Shown piece after piece: positions 33,526 through 44,530 of a stretch of 64,000 nt of DNA. The stretch spans positions 1,922,001 to 1,986,000 of the forward strand of contig NC_069110.1 in NCBI RefSeq assembly GCF_947172395.1. The letters run 5' to 3'. Numbering within the stretch: the first letter of the stretch is position 1; the number at the start of each line of letters is the position of its first letter. The stretch comes from Bicyclus anynana. Lineage: Eukaryota > Arthropoda > Insecta > Lepidoptera > Nymphalidae. Below the pieces are notes generated by a model that had not been told where the DNA came from, did not search any database, and saw only the letters and a list, made by a program, of their open reading frames with translations. The position numbers and the translations under genes were made by a program.

Positions 33526-33775
33526 AATACACCACCAGAAAGAGTTTTTGAACTTGGTTGAGAAACTTCAGAAGGACTCGACATGAGCCGTGTCCTATGT
33601 CAGCCACTGACGATCAAGTAAGCTCACATGGCTGCAGCACTATCAGCTTGACATGATCATGCCAATCGCGACCAATACAAGATCAGTTTTATCGGACATT
33701 TTATTTCGATTAGCGCTGCAGGCATGTGGGCTAATCGGATGGTGCGTGGCTAGCACTAGCGTGAACTGTTTCACA
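33526..33775. mobile_element. diverged MITE related to M1, plus shared short repeat
   Basis: Begins with the CACCACCAGAAAGAG repeat shared with 30.88 kb. From about 33650, ATCGCGACCAATACAAGATC, TTTTATCGGACAT, TTAGCGCTGCAGG and GGATGGTGCGTGGCTAGCAC parallel the loop and right arm of the M1 element at 5.3-5.4 kb. The outer inverted arm is not evident. Confidence 0.5.
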
Positions 33776-33835
33776 TTAGTAGATCCCGACAAATAAGTTG
33801 AACCAAAATGAAAAAAAAAAACCTTACATTAAAGA

Positions 33836-34119
33836 CTAGCTGAATCTCGTGACCACCAACCAAACTACCTATAAATAGGGTTCCACAAATTGTTTCCAAA
33901 TGATAGCCAAATCCAGTCAGTAGTTCTTGCATGAAAAAGTTCATACCATCATTAAAATCAGATTAACCATGTTTTTTTTCGGGTTAAATGTTAATCCAGG
34001 TTAAAATCCATCGTCTTTCCAGATTTCAGCTATACCGGATTAGTAGTCCTGACGTTAAAGAGTAACAAACATCCAAACATTGATCCATACAAACTTTCTC
34101 GTTTATAAAATTAATAGGA
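33836..34119 (-). mobile_element. Helitron-like element
   Basis: Reversed: starts TCCTATTAATTTTATAAACG, includes TTTGTTACTCTTTAACG, and ends with CTAG at 33836-33839. The 3' hairpin is degraded. Resembles the 43.2-43.5 kb copy. Confidence 0.6.
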
Positions 34120-34639
34120 TGCCGATTAATTGAAAATTTCGTACACGTTGCTATATTTTCTCGTGGCACCTCTTACATCAACGAACACCCGAAAATGATT
34201 TACTGCGCATAGTTCAAGTTACAGGCCGCGTACTATACTGTCGTGTCTCCGACGTGTTCCAGACCAATATACTTGATTTATAAACACTTAATACTCGTAA
34301 CATCCGTGTGCATCGGCTGTTAGTTTTAAGTCAAAGATAAGAGTGAACTGTCGTGTTCGAGGTGTACATATTTCATATTTATGTTTCAGACGAAAAGTAC
34401 ACGGAGATAAACACATATAAACTCTCTCTTACTCGTCTAGGGTTGTGCTGCTTGCATGGCTCGTGAAGACTTAGTTTACATGCAATTTTCAATTGTCAAT
34501 ATTTTTAGAGACTCTACCATCACTTCGGAAGGAAACTCAAATAATTAATAATAATTTATTAATGCATAAAATTATTAATTCTAGTGAATAGAAAACCGAA
34601 CTAATTATCTCCAAGCATGTTTGTCATTAAAAAAAATGT

Positions 34640-34834
34640 CCACGTGTCTCAAACTGTGAAGGAAAACAACGAGAGGTAACATGCACACTAGAGAATTTTC
34701 TTAATTTTCTGTGTGTGTGAATCTGCCAATCCGCATTGGGCCAGTGTGGTGGGCTATTGGCCTAACCCCTCTCATTCTGAGAGGAGACTCGAGCTCAGCG
34801 GTGAGCCGAATATGGGTTGATATTGATGATGATA
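34640..34834 (+). mobile_element. SINE A, 5' truncated
   Basis: CACGTGTCTCAAACTGTGAA through GCCGAATATGGGTTGATATT then GATGATGAT. The tRNA-like head is absent. Confidence 0.92.
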
Positions 34835-35139
34835 TTTTTCATTAAATAATATCATGTATAATAAGCTGGTTGTAATTTTATGCATGGTACATTTTTTTTT
34901 AAATTTAAATATTACCATTTCCCCCCAATTATATGAAATCCCTCCAAAAACTATGTTACGACATAGTATAACGGGCGCAGTTGATACACATGTCTTCTCG
35001 GCATTTACTGTTGAGTTATCGATGCTTCAACTTTTTCAAACTTATGCAGTTTCAGTCCCAATACTGTCTTAGTAATCTGGCAATGTCTATAGAGTACACC
35101 CAACCCTATGAAGGATATTATTGTACTTTTAATTCAGGC

Positions 35140-35475
35140 GGCTTGCCAGAGAAGACAACCGAACGTGTGCCGAGTGAGTTTGTCCACAGTGTTGGTTGTT
35201 TTTTTTTTTCTGAGTGCCGTAAGCTCCTTAATGGCACCTCAGCGGCACCGCCGGGGATGGGACCCGAATGCAGAAGCAGAGTAGGTGGGCCGAATGCCTT
35301 TTTAATGGCGTCTCCTCTGAGACTCGGACCTCGGCATTATCGGTTGTTTGGGAAGGGTTTTGGCCTGAGTGTATCAGTCCAGGCGCCTCCGAGATCGGGA
35401 GTTGACCACGTCTGTGTGACGTCACATATCGGGGACCTCGTCTTCGTGTTGGTTGTTGTGTTTGTCAATATTTAG
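35140..35475. mobile_element. GC-rich transposon-like block, class unknown
   Basis: About 330 bp of GC-rich sequence (GGCACCGCCGGGGATGGGAC; CAGGCGCCTCCGAGATCGGG; ends in a TGACGTCACA-containing part) unlike its AT-rich surroundings. It resembles a dispersed lepidopteran repeat, perhaps an R1-clade LINE end, but I cannot prove this. A 164-codon open frame (34981-35475) crosses it and the AT-rich flank, with no motif. Confidence 0.35.
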
Positions 35476-35845
35476 ATTACAATTCTCATAAAAGGTTCGC
35501 GCCATCGATTACCGTAATCACGCCGAGCTGATTAGATATGGCAGCCACGCGGAGGCTTTGCAAAGTACTATAACATTATTACTTCTATTATAAAATATTA
35601 ATATTGATAATCGTAAAAAAACATTTGTCTTACTAAAACAGGCTGTTTTAGTTATATCTATATTGGCTATGGAAAGAGATCAATTAGAATCTATGGTAAG
35701 TAGTGTAACAAAATAGTTTCTACCACCCAATACAAAGCCGAGTACAAAGCCTACACATACGAGTATGTCACTGCCCTTTTTTTTAACTGTTTCATGATTA
35801 TTATTATTATGTCATGAAAACCTCTTTTTTTACCCGACTATTTTG

Positions 35846-36160
35846 ACGGCCTCCGTGGCGCAGTTATATGCGCGGTGGATTTACATAACGGAGATTTTCT
35901 TATTTGATCCAGGTCTGGCTGGTAGGACACTTCGGCCGTGGCTAGTTACCACACTACAGTTTCTTCATGTAAAGCTAAAGTAACAGTAAAAATAGTAAAT
36001 AGTAAAGAAGACTTTATTTTTCAGTGAATAAGACCATCACTTTGATTTAAACTTTAACTGTTACTTGCGACGAAGAAACTGGCCGTTAGACTGCATCATC
36101 ACTTACCATCAGGTGAGGTTGTAGTCAACGGCTAACTTGGTAAAGAATTAAAAGACTACG
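35846..36160 (+). mobile_element. SINE B interrupted by a small inverted-repeat element
   Basis: Head GGCCTCCGTGGCGCAGTTAT (box A), a deletion removing box B, then CTTCGGCCGTGGCTAGTTAC. The SINE resumes at GACTGCATCATCACTTACCA and ends GGTTGTAGTCAACGGC. Foreign DNA of about 125 bp (35957-36081) splits it. Confidence 0.85.
35957..36081. mobile_element. MITE-like insert in SINE B
   Basis: Starts CAGTTTCTTC and ends GAAGAAACTG, a perfect 10 bp inverted repeat. Inside the ends, AAGTAACAGT on the left matches reversed ACTGTTACTT on the right, so the inverted arms extend about 35 bp with gaps. It is absent from the other SINE B copies. Confidence 0.65.
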
Positions 36161-37120
36161 GCGAAGCCAAAAGGAAGGGTAATGATTTACTTGAAGGGTA
36201 GGGCGCAGCACCTAAGCTACTGAACCGATTTTATTGAATGAGGTATCAAAAGATTCGTAATAACATAAACTGAGACATAAGCTATATAAATTTTATAAAA
36301 AAATATATATGTGAATTTAAACCTCAGATTCTAACGTCGAAAAAAAAATTATCTGTGATAACCGTCACTTGTTTCTTTAACACTTTTGAAACATCATTTT
36401 TATTACACTAAGTAAATATATATACTTAACACTTTGGCGTTTGTTTGTAATCTTACTTGATGTTAATAATAGCATTATCTAATGTTGAAAATGGTACATA
36501 TGATTTGATACTCTAGGTACAGAAAATGGGGAGACCGGCAATATCGGATTTGTAATGATGTTTCTTAGCTAGTCATGTATTGTCATTAGAAGTCAGAGCG
36601 TGTGCAAAATTTCATCCAAAGAAGTGGGTCAAATTAAGATTCCAAGATTTTTTTACGTAGGTAGGTACATAGTCACAAGTGAAGCTATTAAAAGCGTGTT
36701 AAAAATAGGATAGGCATTTGGGTTTTTAAAACTCATGCTCTACCGCCATTAAGGTCAAACGACGCCAGCATGTCCAGCCGCTCCCTAATACGATCGAAAT
36801 TCGAACAAGACAACGCCATGCCGATTCGCCCTATCACGCGATTCCTTACTAAGAACAAGAAATCATGGTGAACACTTTACTAGCCTTTTTTCTTTTTTTT
36901 TGTCATGGGGGGATCTCTTTCTGAGATACTCGTCTTACTGGGGGAGAGGACGGGTTTTGTGGGACTTACCACTAAAACCCCCTCACGCGGATTCTTTTGT
37001 AGATATGTAAAAGATAAATAATCCACCATGTATGTTTTTATTAGCATATTAGGCGGCGATTTTGATGAAATCTCCCAGGTGATTTGAATTTTTTTGACAC
37101 TTCCAACACATAAGTTATAA
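36161..37120. other. AT-rich DNA, possible old repeat at 36510-36700
   Basis: GCAAAATTTCATCC and GTGAAGCTATTAAAAGCGTG at 36.6-36.7 kb look like a dispersed lepidopteran repeat, but no second copy lies in this window. Nothing else recognised. Confidence 0.35.
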
Positions 37121-37124
37121 GTAG

Positions 37125-37215
37125 CCTCAATAGCTTAGCGGTAAAAAAGCCGAACTCATTATCAAAAGTTGGTGGTACGGTCTATGCCCGCTGGACTATT
37201 AAGATACTGGTCATA
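37125..37215 (+). mobile_element. SINE family D, short copy
   Basis: Head CCTCAATAGCTTAGCGGTAA, CGAACTCATTATC, a damaged box B (GTTGGTGGTACGG), then CCGCTGGACTATTAAGATAC and TGGTCATATCTAAAAGAT. The end matches that of the split copy at 30.34 kb. Confidence 0.65.
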
Positions 37216-37370
37216 TCTAAAAGATAATTATGTTAAATATCATTTTAGAAAAAAGGATTCAAAAATATGGTCTTAAATTGTTCATAATCGTTCTACTAGA
37301 CTGAAAAAAAATTATCATATTTTTTAAGACATGAGAACATGACATTTTAATTTTAAGATATTTTTTTGAC

Positions 37371-37547
37371 AATACGAGCGAGAATGCTATCGGCCATAAT
37401 GGTCTGTATTTTATAGTTTCATGACCTCACGTAGACACTAAACCTTAACCAAAAACTAACCTTTAGTGTTTGTCAAAATTATTCGTATTAGTACATCAAG
37501 TAACATTGTGACGTCACTAAATGCACGACAGCGTTTTTAGCGTTTGG
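37371..37547 (-). mobile_element. MITE family M4, second copy
   Basis: Reverse complement of 4605-4790: AAAAACGCTGTCGTGC, GTGACGTCAC, GGTTAAGGTTTA, GTCATGAAAC and CTCGTATTGTCAAAAA recur in order. Confidence 0.65.
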
Positions 37548-39139
37548 AAAAATTTATAAAACACGTAATTATTAAATTAAGTTTTTATGAAATCCTAAAC
37601 ATTTATTAATTAATATCGATATATTTCGGATCGTTATTCTATGTACTACACGAAATTAATAATGCTTTAATATGAGTCAACTGCCCTAGGGCTAACCTGA
37701 ATATTAACTTATACAAAATCTTGACAAAATACATAAACGTTCCTCTGATCTCCCTGTATCATTTGGTGAAAATGCAGAAAAAACTATTCAGTAAGATTTG
37801 AGTTTATCGCAAACAATATTCATACAATTTCATTATCAAGGGATCATCCTATATCAAGGGTTCATACTTGTGGAGGTAGTTGACCAAATTAGAAGCATCT
37901 GCTCAGCATATAAAAAACACAATGGGTAGGTAAATAGCAATTGCAGAGAATAGGTATTGTAATTTCAATTACATAAGCTTGCATGAAGGCGAAATCATTT
38001 GGTATTTGAAATGTGACCAAAGAAAACAATAGGTAGGTAATTACATGAAAGTAGGTTGTAAACACACGCTGTATATCAAATAACAGTTGCCGCGTAGGGA
38101 AGGTTTTTCGGCGAGTTAAGCTCAGAGATTTTATACTATTAGATATGTCACCAACATGTTGAAACTGAAGCGAACAAAGTGTCTTAATTTCATATATTAG
38201 CATCATAGGCGTATAAAGCGGATGGGCCACCCTAGAATTCTGGGCTACCGATTTAAAATTCTGTGATGGACGCCTACGTACAAAATATACAAAGAAGAAT
38301 CAATAAAATCAGTCCGTTTCAGAGGCCAGCGTCCACAAACTTTGTAAACGACATTTCTATAATGAGTGTCGACTCTGTTCAGCTGGATGTCAGGGGCTGG
38401 CCCCTTAAGGTGGGCCTGGGCCAACCCTAGGTAATAATCCTAGTTACGCCAATGATTAGCATAGCAAACAACGAAAGTTATTTACACAAAAAATATCTAA
38501 ATGTAAAAACTATAATATAAATATATATTGTGAGTCAACACAAAAGTATGCATGTGTGCGCTCAGTTGAGTAGTTAAATTCGCATCACTTTTTGCGGTGA
38601 TTATGTAGGCACGTAACATATCTATAGTATAAAGTATCGTTGGTTAAGGCCTAAAAAAGTAAGTTACTCGATTTGTGTTTAAAGTTAATAAAAGATAGAT
38701 ACTCAATAATAAAATAGAGTAAGGAATGCAGAGGTTAAATACTTTAAATTAATTATTTCGAAGCCAACAATACTCTTCAGGCCGAAACAGCAAAGCTGCT
38801 TGACAGCAGAAATAGTAGATATAAGCTAAGTAACAAATAAACCATTTACTACGAAAACCATTCAATATTTTCGTATGTGGAATTTAATATCTTCATTAAT
38901 GAAGCCTTGTGCGAGCACGTAGGTAGAAGAAAAGAGTTTTGTTCGTTGAAGTCTTTTCTATCCGAACAACAGACACCTGATATCGCTTATTTCATTGACT
39001 AATAATGGCTTTGTTGCCAAATGGACCTATTATCTTCTTCTTAGATCAGATTTTAGCTAGTGTTGTAAAAATCATGGTAGTTGGTGTTGGACTTTGACTA
39101 TTTTAGCATCTTTTAACCGAGATCCCACATCATTGATTT
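37548..39139. other. no mobile element or gene recognised
   Basis: AT-rich, mostly unique. At 38390-38450 a GC-richer stretch (GGGGCTGGCCCCTTAAGGTG) contains GGGGCTGGCCCC, a short palindrome; identity unknown. The minus frame 37889-38230 has no recognised motif. Confidence 0.4.
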
Positions 39140-39197
39140 CCAAAAAATTTGAAATTCAATGATTGGGGCGGACATCATTGATTTTCAAATTTTTTGG
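39140..39197. repeat. 24 bp near-perfect hairpin
   Basis: The left arm 39140-39163 and right arm 39174-39197 are inverse with one mismatch; the loop is 10 bp. A partial third arm (CATCATTGATTTCC at 39127) precedes it, so the same 20-odd bp occurs three times in alternating orientation. Confidence 0.8.
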
Positions 39198-39463
39198 AAA
39201 TTATTGGTATCCTTATTATGCAACCTTGTTGCTAATTCAGTCTAGGCTTGACGTATTCTATCATGTTATTCAAGGATTTTTCTATGGACTCGTTGAATAT
39301 AACATTTGACCAAGCCCCGAAGCTCAGAGTCTAGACAGCTGAATAAATCAGTTTGTAAAGGATCGAGCGGCGTCGGCGCCGACAACAAGCGATCGCGACC
39401 CTTTCAAGTTTCGCTTCTAGCGTTCACTTACTCGTATATGTATGTTCGTTAGCTAGGGTTGTC

Positions 39464-39560
39464 ATCCCATTAGTATTATAAACACGAAAGTTTGTATGTA
39501 TGTTTGTTACTCTTACAAAAACTACATATTGGTTTCGATTTGATAAAGTATGGTTGGAAT
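39464..39560 (+). mobile_element. Helitron 5' end fragment
   Basis: TCCCATTAGTATTATAAACA then GAAAGTTTGTATGTATG and TTTGTTACTCTTACA, the 5' end of the type seen reversed at 34.1 and 43.5 kb. The 3' end was not found. Confidence 0.6.
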
Positions 39561-40159
39561 TCTAACATTGAAAATAACTTATTTATTTCATAAGATCAAC
39601 AGAACTGTATTTATTATACGTCTGCAAATATAGAGGCGAAAAACGACAATGTCCATTGGAATAAAAATAGATTCTATTGATACGTGTAATTGTTGTGTTA
39701 TATATTATATTATACAATAGACAACCATTGAAAGAAGTTTCGTAACGCGCTAGCGTGCGTAATTATGTGCAACAGTTCGCAGAACATGCAAGGAACGTGT
39801 CTTAATATGTGCCCTATATGTGTATTATAATAGGTGTTAAATGTCATATGTTTGTAATTACAAGTATCTTTTGACCGGAGCTCAGTAATACTGATTCAGA
39901 AATGAACTTGGCGATAATAGTACCCGGACGAGATTTATCACAAAAAACGTTACTACTACCGATCCTAACTCATTTTATAAATGCGAATGTGAGTTTGTTT
40001 ATTCTTGTATTATTTTATTACGCTTTTAAACCCGAACCACTAAACTGGTTTTAAATAAATTAAAAAACTTGTGGATAGCTAAATTATCAGCGAATGACAA
40101 AAACTATATTATTCGAGCATAGGAACGGTAACTACGGGTGTAACTTTAGCGTCGCTACT

Positions 40160-40450
40160 AGTGGAATAGAGCGTTAAAATAATCGCGACAGCCCTGCCCG
40201 CGAACGCGCTATCTTCGCTGCCGCTATGAGGGCGTTGCAGTGGTGTGCGTGCGGGGTTCGGGCGCGGGTAGAGGGGCGATGGAAATTTCCATAGCGAGGC
40301 GAGTGCGGAGTGCGGTGAATTGAGAATTCGTTGAAGCGACGCGACCCGCTGCGAAGTGCGCTTGCACAGACCGCCTCAGCGTATCGCTCGCACTTCGCGC
40401 CGACGCAGGTAGCTATCGCCTTAACGCCCAGCTCTCGCCGATGCACACTA
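40160..40450. promoter_or_regulatory. CpG-rich block, possible promoter region
   Basis: About 290 bp dense in CG dinucleotides (GCGACGCGACCCGCTGCGAA; GTGCGGGGTTCGGGCGCGGG) in AT-rich surroundings. No SINE, Helitron or MITE signature. The minus open frame 40174-40446 has no motif. CpG-dense short blocks in insects often mark transcription starts, but GC-rich repeats look the same. Confidence 0.3.
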
Positions 40451-40472
40451 AATTGACTGCGATCTCACCATA

Positions 40473-40542
40473 CAACGTCACCCAGGTCCGACAAAATACT
40501 CTCTATATACAGAGAGTATTTTGTCGGACCTGGGTGACGTTG
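40473..40542. repeat. perfect 32 bp hairpin with 6 nt loop
   Basis: The left arm 40473-40504 (CAACGTCACCCAGGTCCGAC...) and right arm 40511-40542 are exact reverse complements, with loop ATATAC. There are no mismatches, so the inversion is recent or maintained. Not related to any repeat family seen elsewhere in the window. Confidence 0.95.
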
Positions 40543-40727
40543 TCGCATGGGTTCGTCGGCTTTTCGCGGATGATAGCAAAATAAATAAATCATTATATAA
40601 TCATGATGAACTTCCGCAAAGTAGCGACTGCTTCTATCCAATGCGATCTCACCTGTTGAGTCTAAGTTAGTAGCGGGCTTATTTGGAAGAGTAACTTCAA
40701 TGTTCAGTTTTCGACTTTAATTATCAC

Positions 40728-40803
40728 CATTACGTACCAGACGTCAGAAGTGCTTCTAAAGTAAGCCTAATTGAAACAAATAAATTTTGACTTTGACTTT
40801 TTT
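40728..40803 (+). mobile_element. LINE-tail repeat family E, partial
   Basis: GAAGTGCTTCTAAAGTAAGC, CTAATTGAAACAAATAAATT, then TTGACTTTGACTTTTT, a diverged version of 28.55 kb. Confidence 0.5.
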
Positions 40804-40805
40804 TT

Positions 40806-40961
40806 TTATTCTTTTACAAGTTAGCCCTCGGCTACAATCTCACCTGATAGTGATGATGCAATCTAAGATGGAAGGAACGCTAAATCGCTTGGCGGTACGT
40901 CTTTGTCGGTAGGGTGGTAACTAGCCACGGCCGAAGCCTCCCACCAGCCAAACTTTGAGGT
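40806..40961 (-). mobile_element. SINE B, internally deleted
   Basis: Reversed tail TTACAAGTTAGCCCTCGGCT, GATGATGCAATCTAAGATGG, then body CGCTTGGCGGTACGTCTTTG and CACGGCCGAAGCCTCCCACC. Missing the head and the GCGGGCTAACTTG region. Confidence 0.88.
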
Positions 40962-41134
40962 ACAAGTGTTTACGACTTCTGGCGGTTTCTATACGGCATC
41001 ATATTATCGAAACGTTAAATCTTTTGGCTGCACGTCTTCGCTATAGTCTATTATACGTATTATATTATACGTCTATAAAATGGTAAAAAGAAAATTTGAG
41101 AATAACAACTATTTTTTGGCTCCTTCCCTACAGG

Positions 41135-41280
41135 CAATGTGAGGATTAATTTTTTATCGTCTATCCCATGTGGGGTATCTTTTTCGATATTTTTGTGCTT
41201 TACGTAAGGGATTAAAGTGCAAATTTAATCTGCGGAACCCTACACTGCGATGGTCCGACACGCACTTGACCAGTTTTTGT
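41135..41280 (-). mobile_element. repeat family F, copy with GGTTCCG terminus
   Basis: Ends GCGGAACCCTACACTGCGAT then GACACGCACTTGACCAG, the reversed left end of the 41.5 kb copy. The inner part is AT-rich. The left boundary is uncertain. Confidence 0.55.
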
Positions 41281-41507
41281 TAAGTAAACCTTTTCGTGAA
41301 TTGCTCTGTTTCTCTGCAATATATCTACTCTATACTAAGAATTACCATACAATCTCTTACTTTACATAATTTTATGTACTTGTATAATGACTACAAGAAA
41401 TGCATTGAACTTATTATGAATGTGTAACTAATTTTTCAATAGTACATTACTGTCGAGGCCGATAATCATGCCATCCATGGTCAAGGTGCTGACCGATTTC
41501 TTAGTAA

Positions 41508-42181
41508 AAAAAACCGACCAAGTGCGTGTCAGGCCACGCGCAGTGTAAGGTTCCGTAGATTAAGTTAGGACTTTAATAATGCACAAAAATACCGTTAACC
41601 CTCGTCCTCCAAATTCATTCTCACTTAGCATGTAGGAAAGTTATTGACAACTTTATCTTTTTATCAACGGAATTGGTGTGCAATTTTCTATTTCCAATTA
41701 CGGTTTTTAGGGTGGTCGACTCTTTAAATAGTAATTGCTACTTAGCTGTTAGGTATAGTTCTTCTTATAATTCAATTATATATCCTATTATCATGATTTT
41801 TATCACGTGTCCATGAACAACCGTTTAGCTGGTAGAGGATAGGGACACTCGAGTCTAACAAAAATTGGTAGTTAAAAGCTTAATATTTTACAAACGGATA
41901 TATATATCAAAAAATATTGGTAAAAGACCCCGCATATTTTTAAAGACCTAGCCCACACTAAGAAAGAAACGAGTAAAAAAAGTTCATTCCCACTTTACTA
42001 TTAAAAACATATTTTTCAAGATTTTATTTTACGATTTGTTCACATTTTTAATGTACATACTCCTGATAATTTGTAAAGTCTCTGTGCTCAACCGCGGATG
42101 GACGGATGGACAGACAGACGGACAGATAGACAGACATGGCGAAATTAAAAGGGTTCCTTGTGGACTACGGAACCTTAAAAA
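41508..42181 (+). mobile_element. repeat family F, longest copy
   Basis: Starts AAAAACCGACCAAGTGCGTG then GGCCACGCGCAGTGTAAGGT; ends GACATGGCGAAATTAAAAGG then GGACTACGGAACC. Ends are shared with the 44.8 kb copy. GGTTCCGTAG at the start and CTACGGAACC at the end are inverted. Contains GACAGACGGACAGATAGACA simple repeat. No coding. Confidence 0.6.
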
Positions 42182-42595
42182 TCATCGGTCCTAACATATT
42201 AACATCTAAAACGGAGGGGGATTCCTTTTTCAAACAGAATTATTTCGTAAATAAATTATCAAATTCTACAAGTTCAATTTTAAGTTTTTGGCTTTAATTA
42301 TCACCATTAAATCATGACACACTCACAAACTTCGGAAAACCAAAATATCGAGTTTGCGAGTAGTCGAGCAGGTGAGACAAATAGCATGTTATTTAAAAAA
42401 ATTGAACAACAACAACTGTTTTGTATTCCATTTTTATAGCAAGTCAAATTTATGTACCTATACATGATCTATTTCCAATTTTAAAGTCAAAGTGGAATTT
42501 CAATACTCTGGTAAGTTTCCGCGCGAGACACGCATTTGACACGTGTACTTATTACCGATGAATGTAAAAAACGTAGAGATTTATCTTTATGTCAT

Positions 42596-42640
42596 TACGG
42601 CTCACTGCTGAGCTCGAGTCTCCTCTCAGAATGAGAGGGA
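42596..42640 (-). mobile_element. 45 bp SINE A scrap between 15 bp direct repeats
   Basis: ACGGCTCACTGCTGAGCTCG then TCTCCTCTCAGAATGAGAGG is the reversed inner 3' part of SINE A, lacking the tail and the 5' two-thirds. It is flanked by TTATCTTTATGTCAT (42581-42595) and TTATCTTTATGGCAT (42641-42655), direct repeats with one mismatch. Confidence 0.85.
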
Positions 42641-43191
42641 TTATCTTTATGGCATGCTGTGAAATATTGAGCTTTCCTGTAATTTGATAATCCTCCATTC
42701 TCAGTCTAGTTTTAGGAAACCCCCAACTTCGTAACTAAGCTGATTAAAAAGTAAAACTAACCGACGCGTCCATGCTAGAAGCAGAAACAATATATGAATT
42801 GAAGTTTCCACCTACTTATCATTATTTTAAAATAAACAAATGCCCTAAGTAACTGTTTTGTTTCCTTGTTAACAATCCTTTCGCGTTTTATTGTTTAATC
42901 TTTTACACTGTAATAGATTATTTCTGTGAGCTTGCTTTTGACTGGAAGTTTAATCTTATGAGAGGCATGCCGATTTTTTTTATCATTTGTCATTTAAATA
43001 TAATAGCGGCAGCCCAGCGGTACAGCTTTAGTTCCCGTTCACTTGAAAATATTACGATAAAAGTTACTATACACACTCTACTCGATAATAACGCCCCTTT
43101 TCATTAAAAAAATAAGATCAGATATTTGGTTTGGGCGTAAAATACGCTTTCATCACTTACAAATAAACCCAGTTTAGTATTTGTAAAATTT

Positions 43192-43530
43192 CTAGCGTCC
43201 GCGACTTCGTCCGCGTGGAGTTTTGTTATTCACAAATTCTTCAGGAACCATGAATTTTTCCCACATAAAAAGTAGCCTATGTGTTAATCCAGACTATAGT
43301 CTATCTCTACTTCAAATTTCAGGTGATTCGGTTCAATAGTCGCGGCGTGAATCAGTAACAAAAATCTCGGGAAATCATAATTTTTTTCGGGACAAAGAGT
43401 AGCCTATTTGTTAATCCAGAGTAAAATCTATTTCCATTCCAAACTTCAGTCAAATCGGTTCAGTAGTAGTATTAAAGAGTAACAAACATAACTAAACATA
43501 CAAACTTTTGCGTTTATAATATTAGTAGGA
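43192..43530 (-). mobile_element. non-autonomous Helitron, 339 bp
   Basis: Reversed: begins TCCTACTAATATTATAAACG and ends ACGCGGACGAAGTCGCGGAC then GCTAG. Inside is a diverged direct repeat (AGTAGCCTATGTGTTAATCC at 43273; AGTAGCCTATTTGTTAATCC at 43399). Confidence 0.85.
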
Positions 43531-44000
43531 TAAGTAGGTACAGTACAAAATTCAGTTATAATGATTGTACAACATCAAAGTTTCATAGAACGCTCGTGGC
43601 AATGTTAACAAGAAATGACAAGCGGTAACCCTGCTTCGATAAAACATACCTAAGCTTGAATTATTTTCTTGGTAAATAATAAAATTCTTGTAATTAGGTA
43701 TATACCTGATTGCAATGAAATAGCGAGTGTAATTATGTTTAAATCATTTTAGTTATGTCAGTAACTCAGAAGAGAGAATTAATAAATCTGAGTCAAGTAT
43801 TGAATGAATTAATAATTTATGTTGCAGGTCTGACGTAGACATGTGTTTTCTGTGACGTAGATAAGTATATCTGGGGAACCGAAAAAGGGAGTTGGGGATC
43901 TACTAGGCAATAAAAATAACCTTTCATATATTCATACTGATAATACATAAAAGTACCTCCGCCAAATATGGGCCCCCGATAGTGGTGGATATCCTTAGGA

Positions 44001-44080
44001 CAGGGTTTCTCAAAGTGGGGTACGCGAACACCTAGGGGTTTGCTATTTGACGGCAGGGGGTTCGCGACAAGATTTACGTA
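44001..44080 (+). mobile_element. possible hAT-type element end
   Basis: CAGGGTTTCTCAAAGTGGGG then TACGCGAACACCTAGGGGTT has the form of a hAT terminus (CAGGG...TCAAA). The other end and an 8 bp target duplication were not found. Confidence 0.35.
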
Positions 44081-44270
44081 ATGGTGGCTTTATAACTGAT
44101 ACCGAGTCAGAATTAAGGTTAAAATTGTCCAAAATTACTCCTAACATTGAATCCATTCGCTACAAGAAACAAGCACACTCATCACATTAATATTACAAAG
44201 ACATTTCTTACTTTATGTGTTACCTTTTGTTCAAATAAAAACCTTATTTTCTTCAACAGTCAAATTTATT

Positions 44271-44530
44271 TTTCAGTGATATCACCTGATGTTAAGTGAC
44301 CATGCATCGGTACGATGGCAGACAGTTTTCTTACAATAGACTATTATTTATTCAAACGACGTCCGAATTATTGAAACAGGACTTGAATTTACAAATGGGG
44401 TGTTATATGAGTGGCATGTATGTCTGTGTCATCGTTGTTTCTACACAGATCATCCTACTGTAATGGCTCGAATCGTCTATTGGCTGGAATTGCTTATCGT
44501 TAGCCACGACCGAAGCCTACCGGTGTAAAC
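44271..44530 (-). mobile_element. decayed SINE B relative
   Basis: TATCACCTGATGTTAAGTGA at the left, and CGTTAGCCACGACCGAAGCC at the right, match the tail and body of SINE B (GCCACGGCCGAAGCC), with about 170 bp of diverged DNA between them. Confidence 0.45.

Noticed and set aside
34981..35475. 164-codon open frame, the longest in the window
   Set aside because: It crosses from AT-rich DNA into a GC-rich repeat-like block, has a T-run inside and shows no conserved pattern. Treated as chance.
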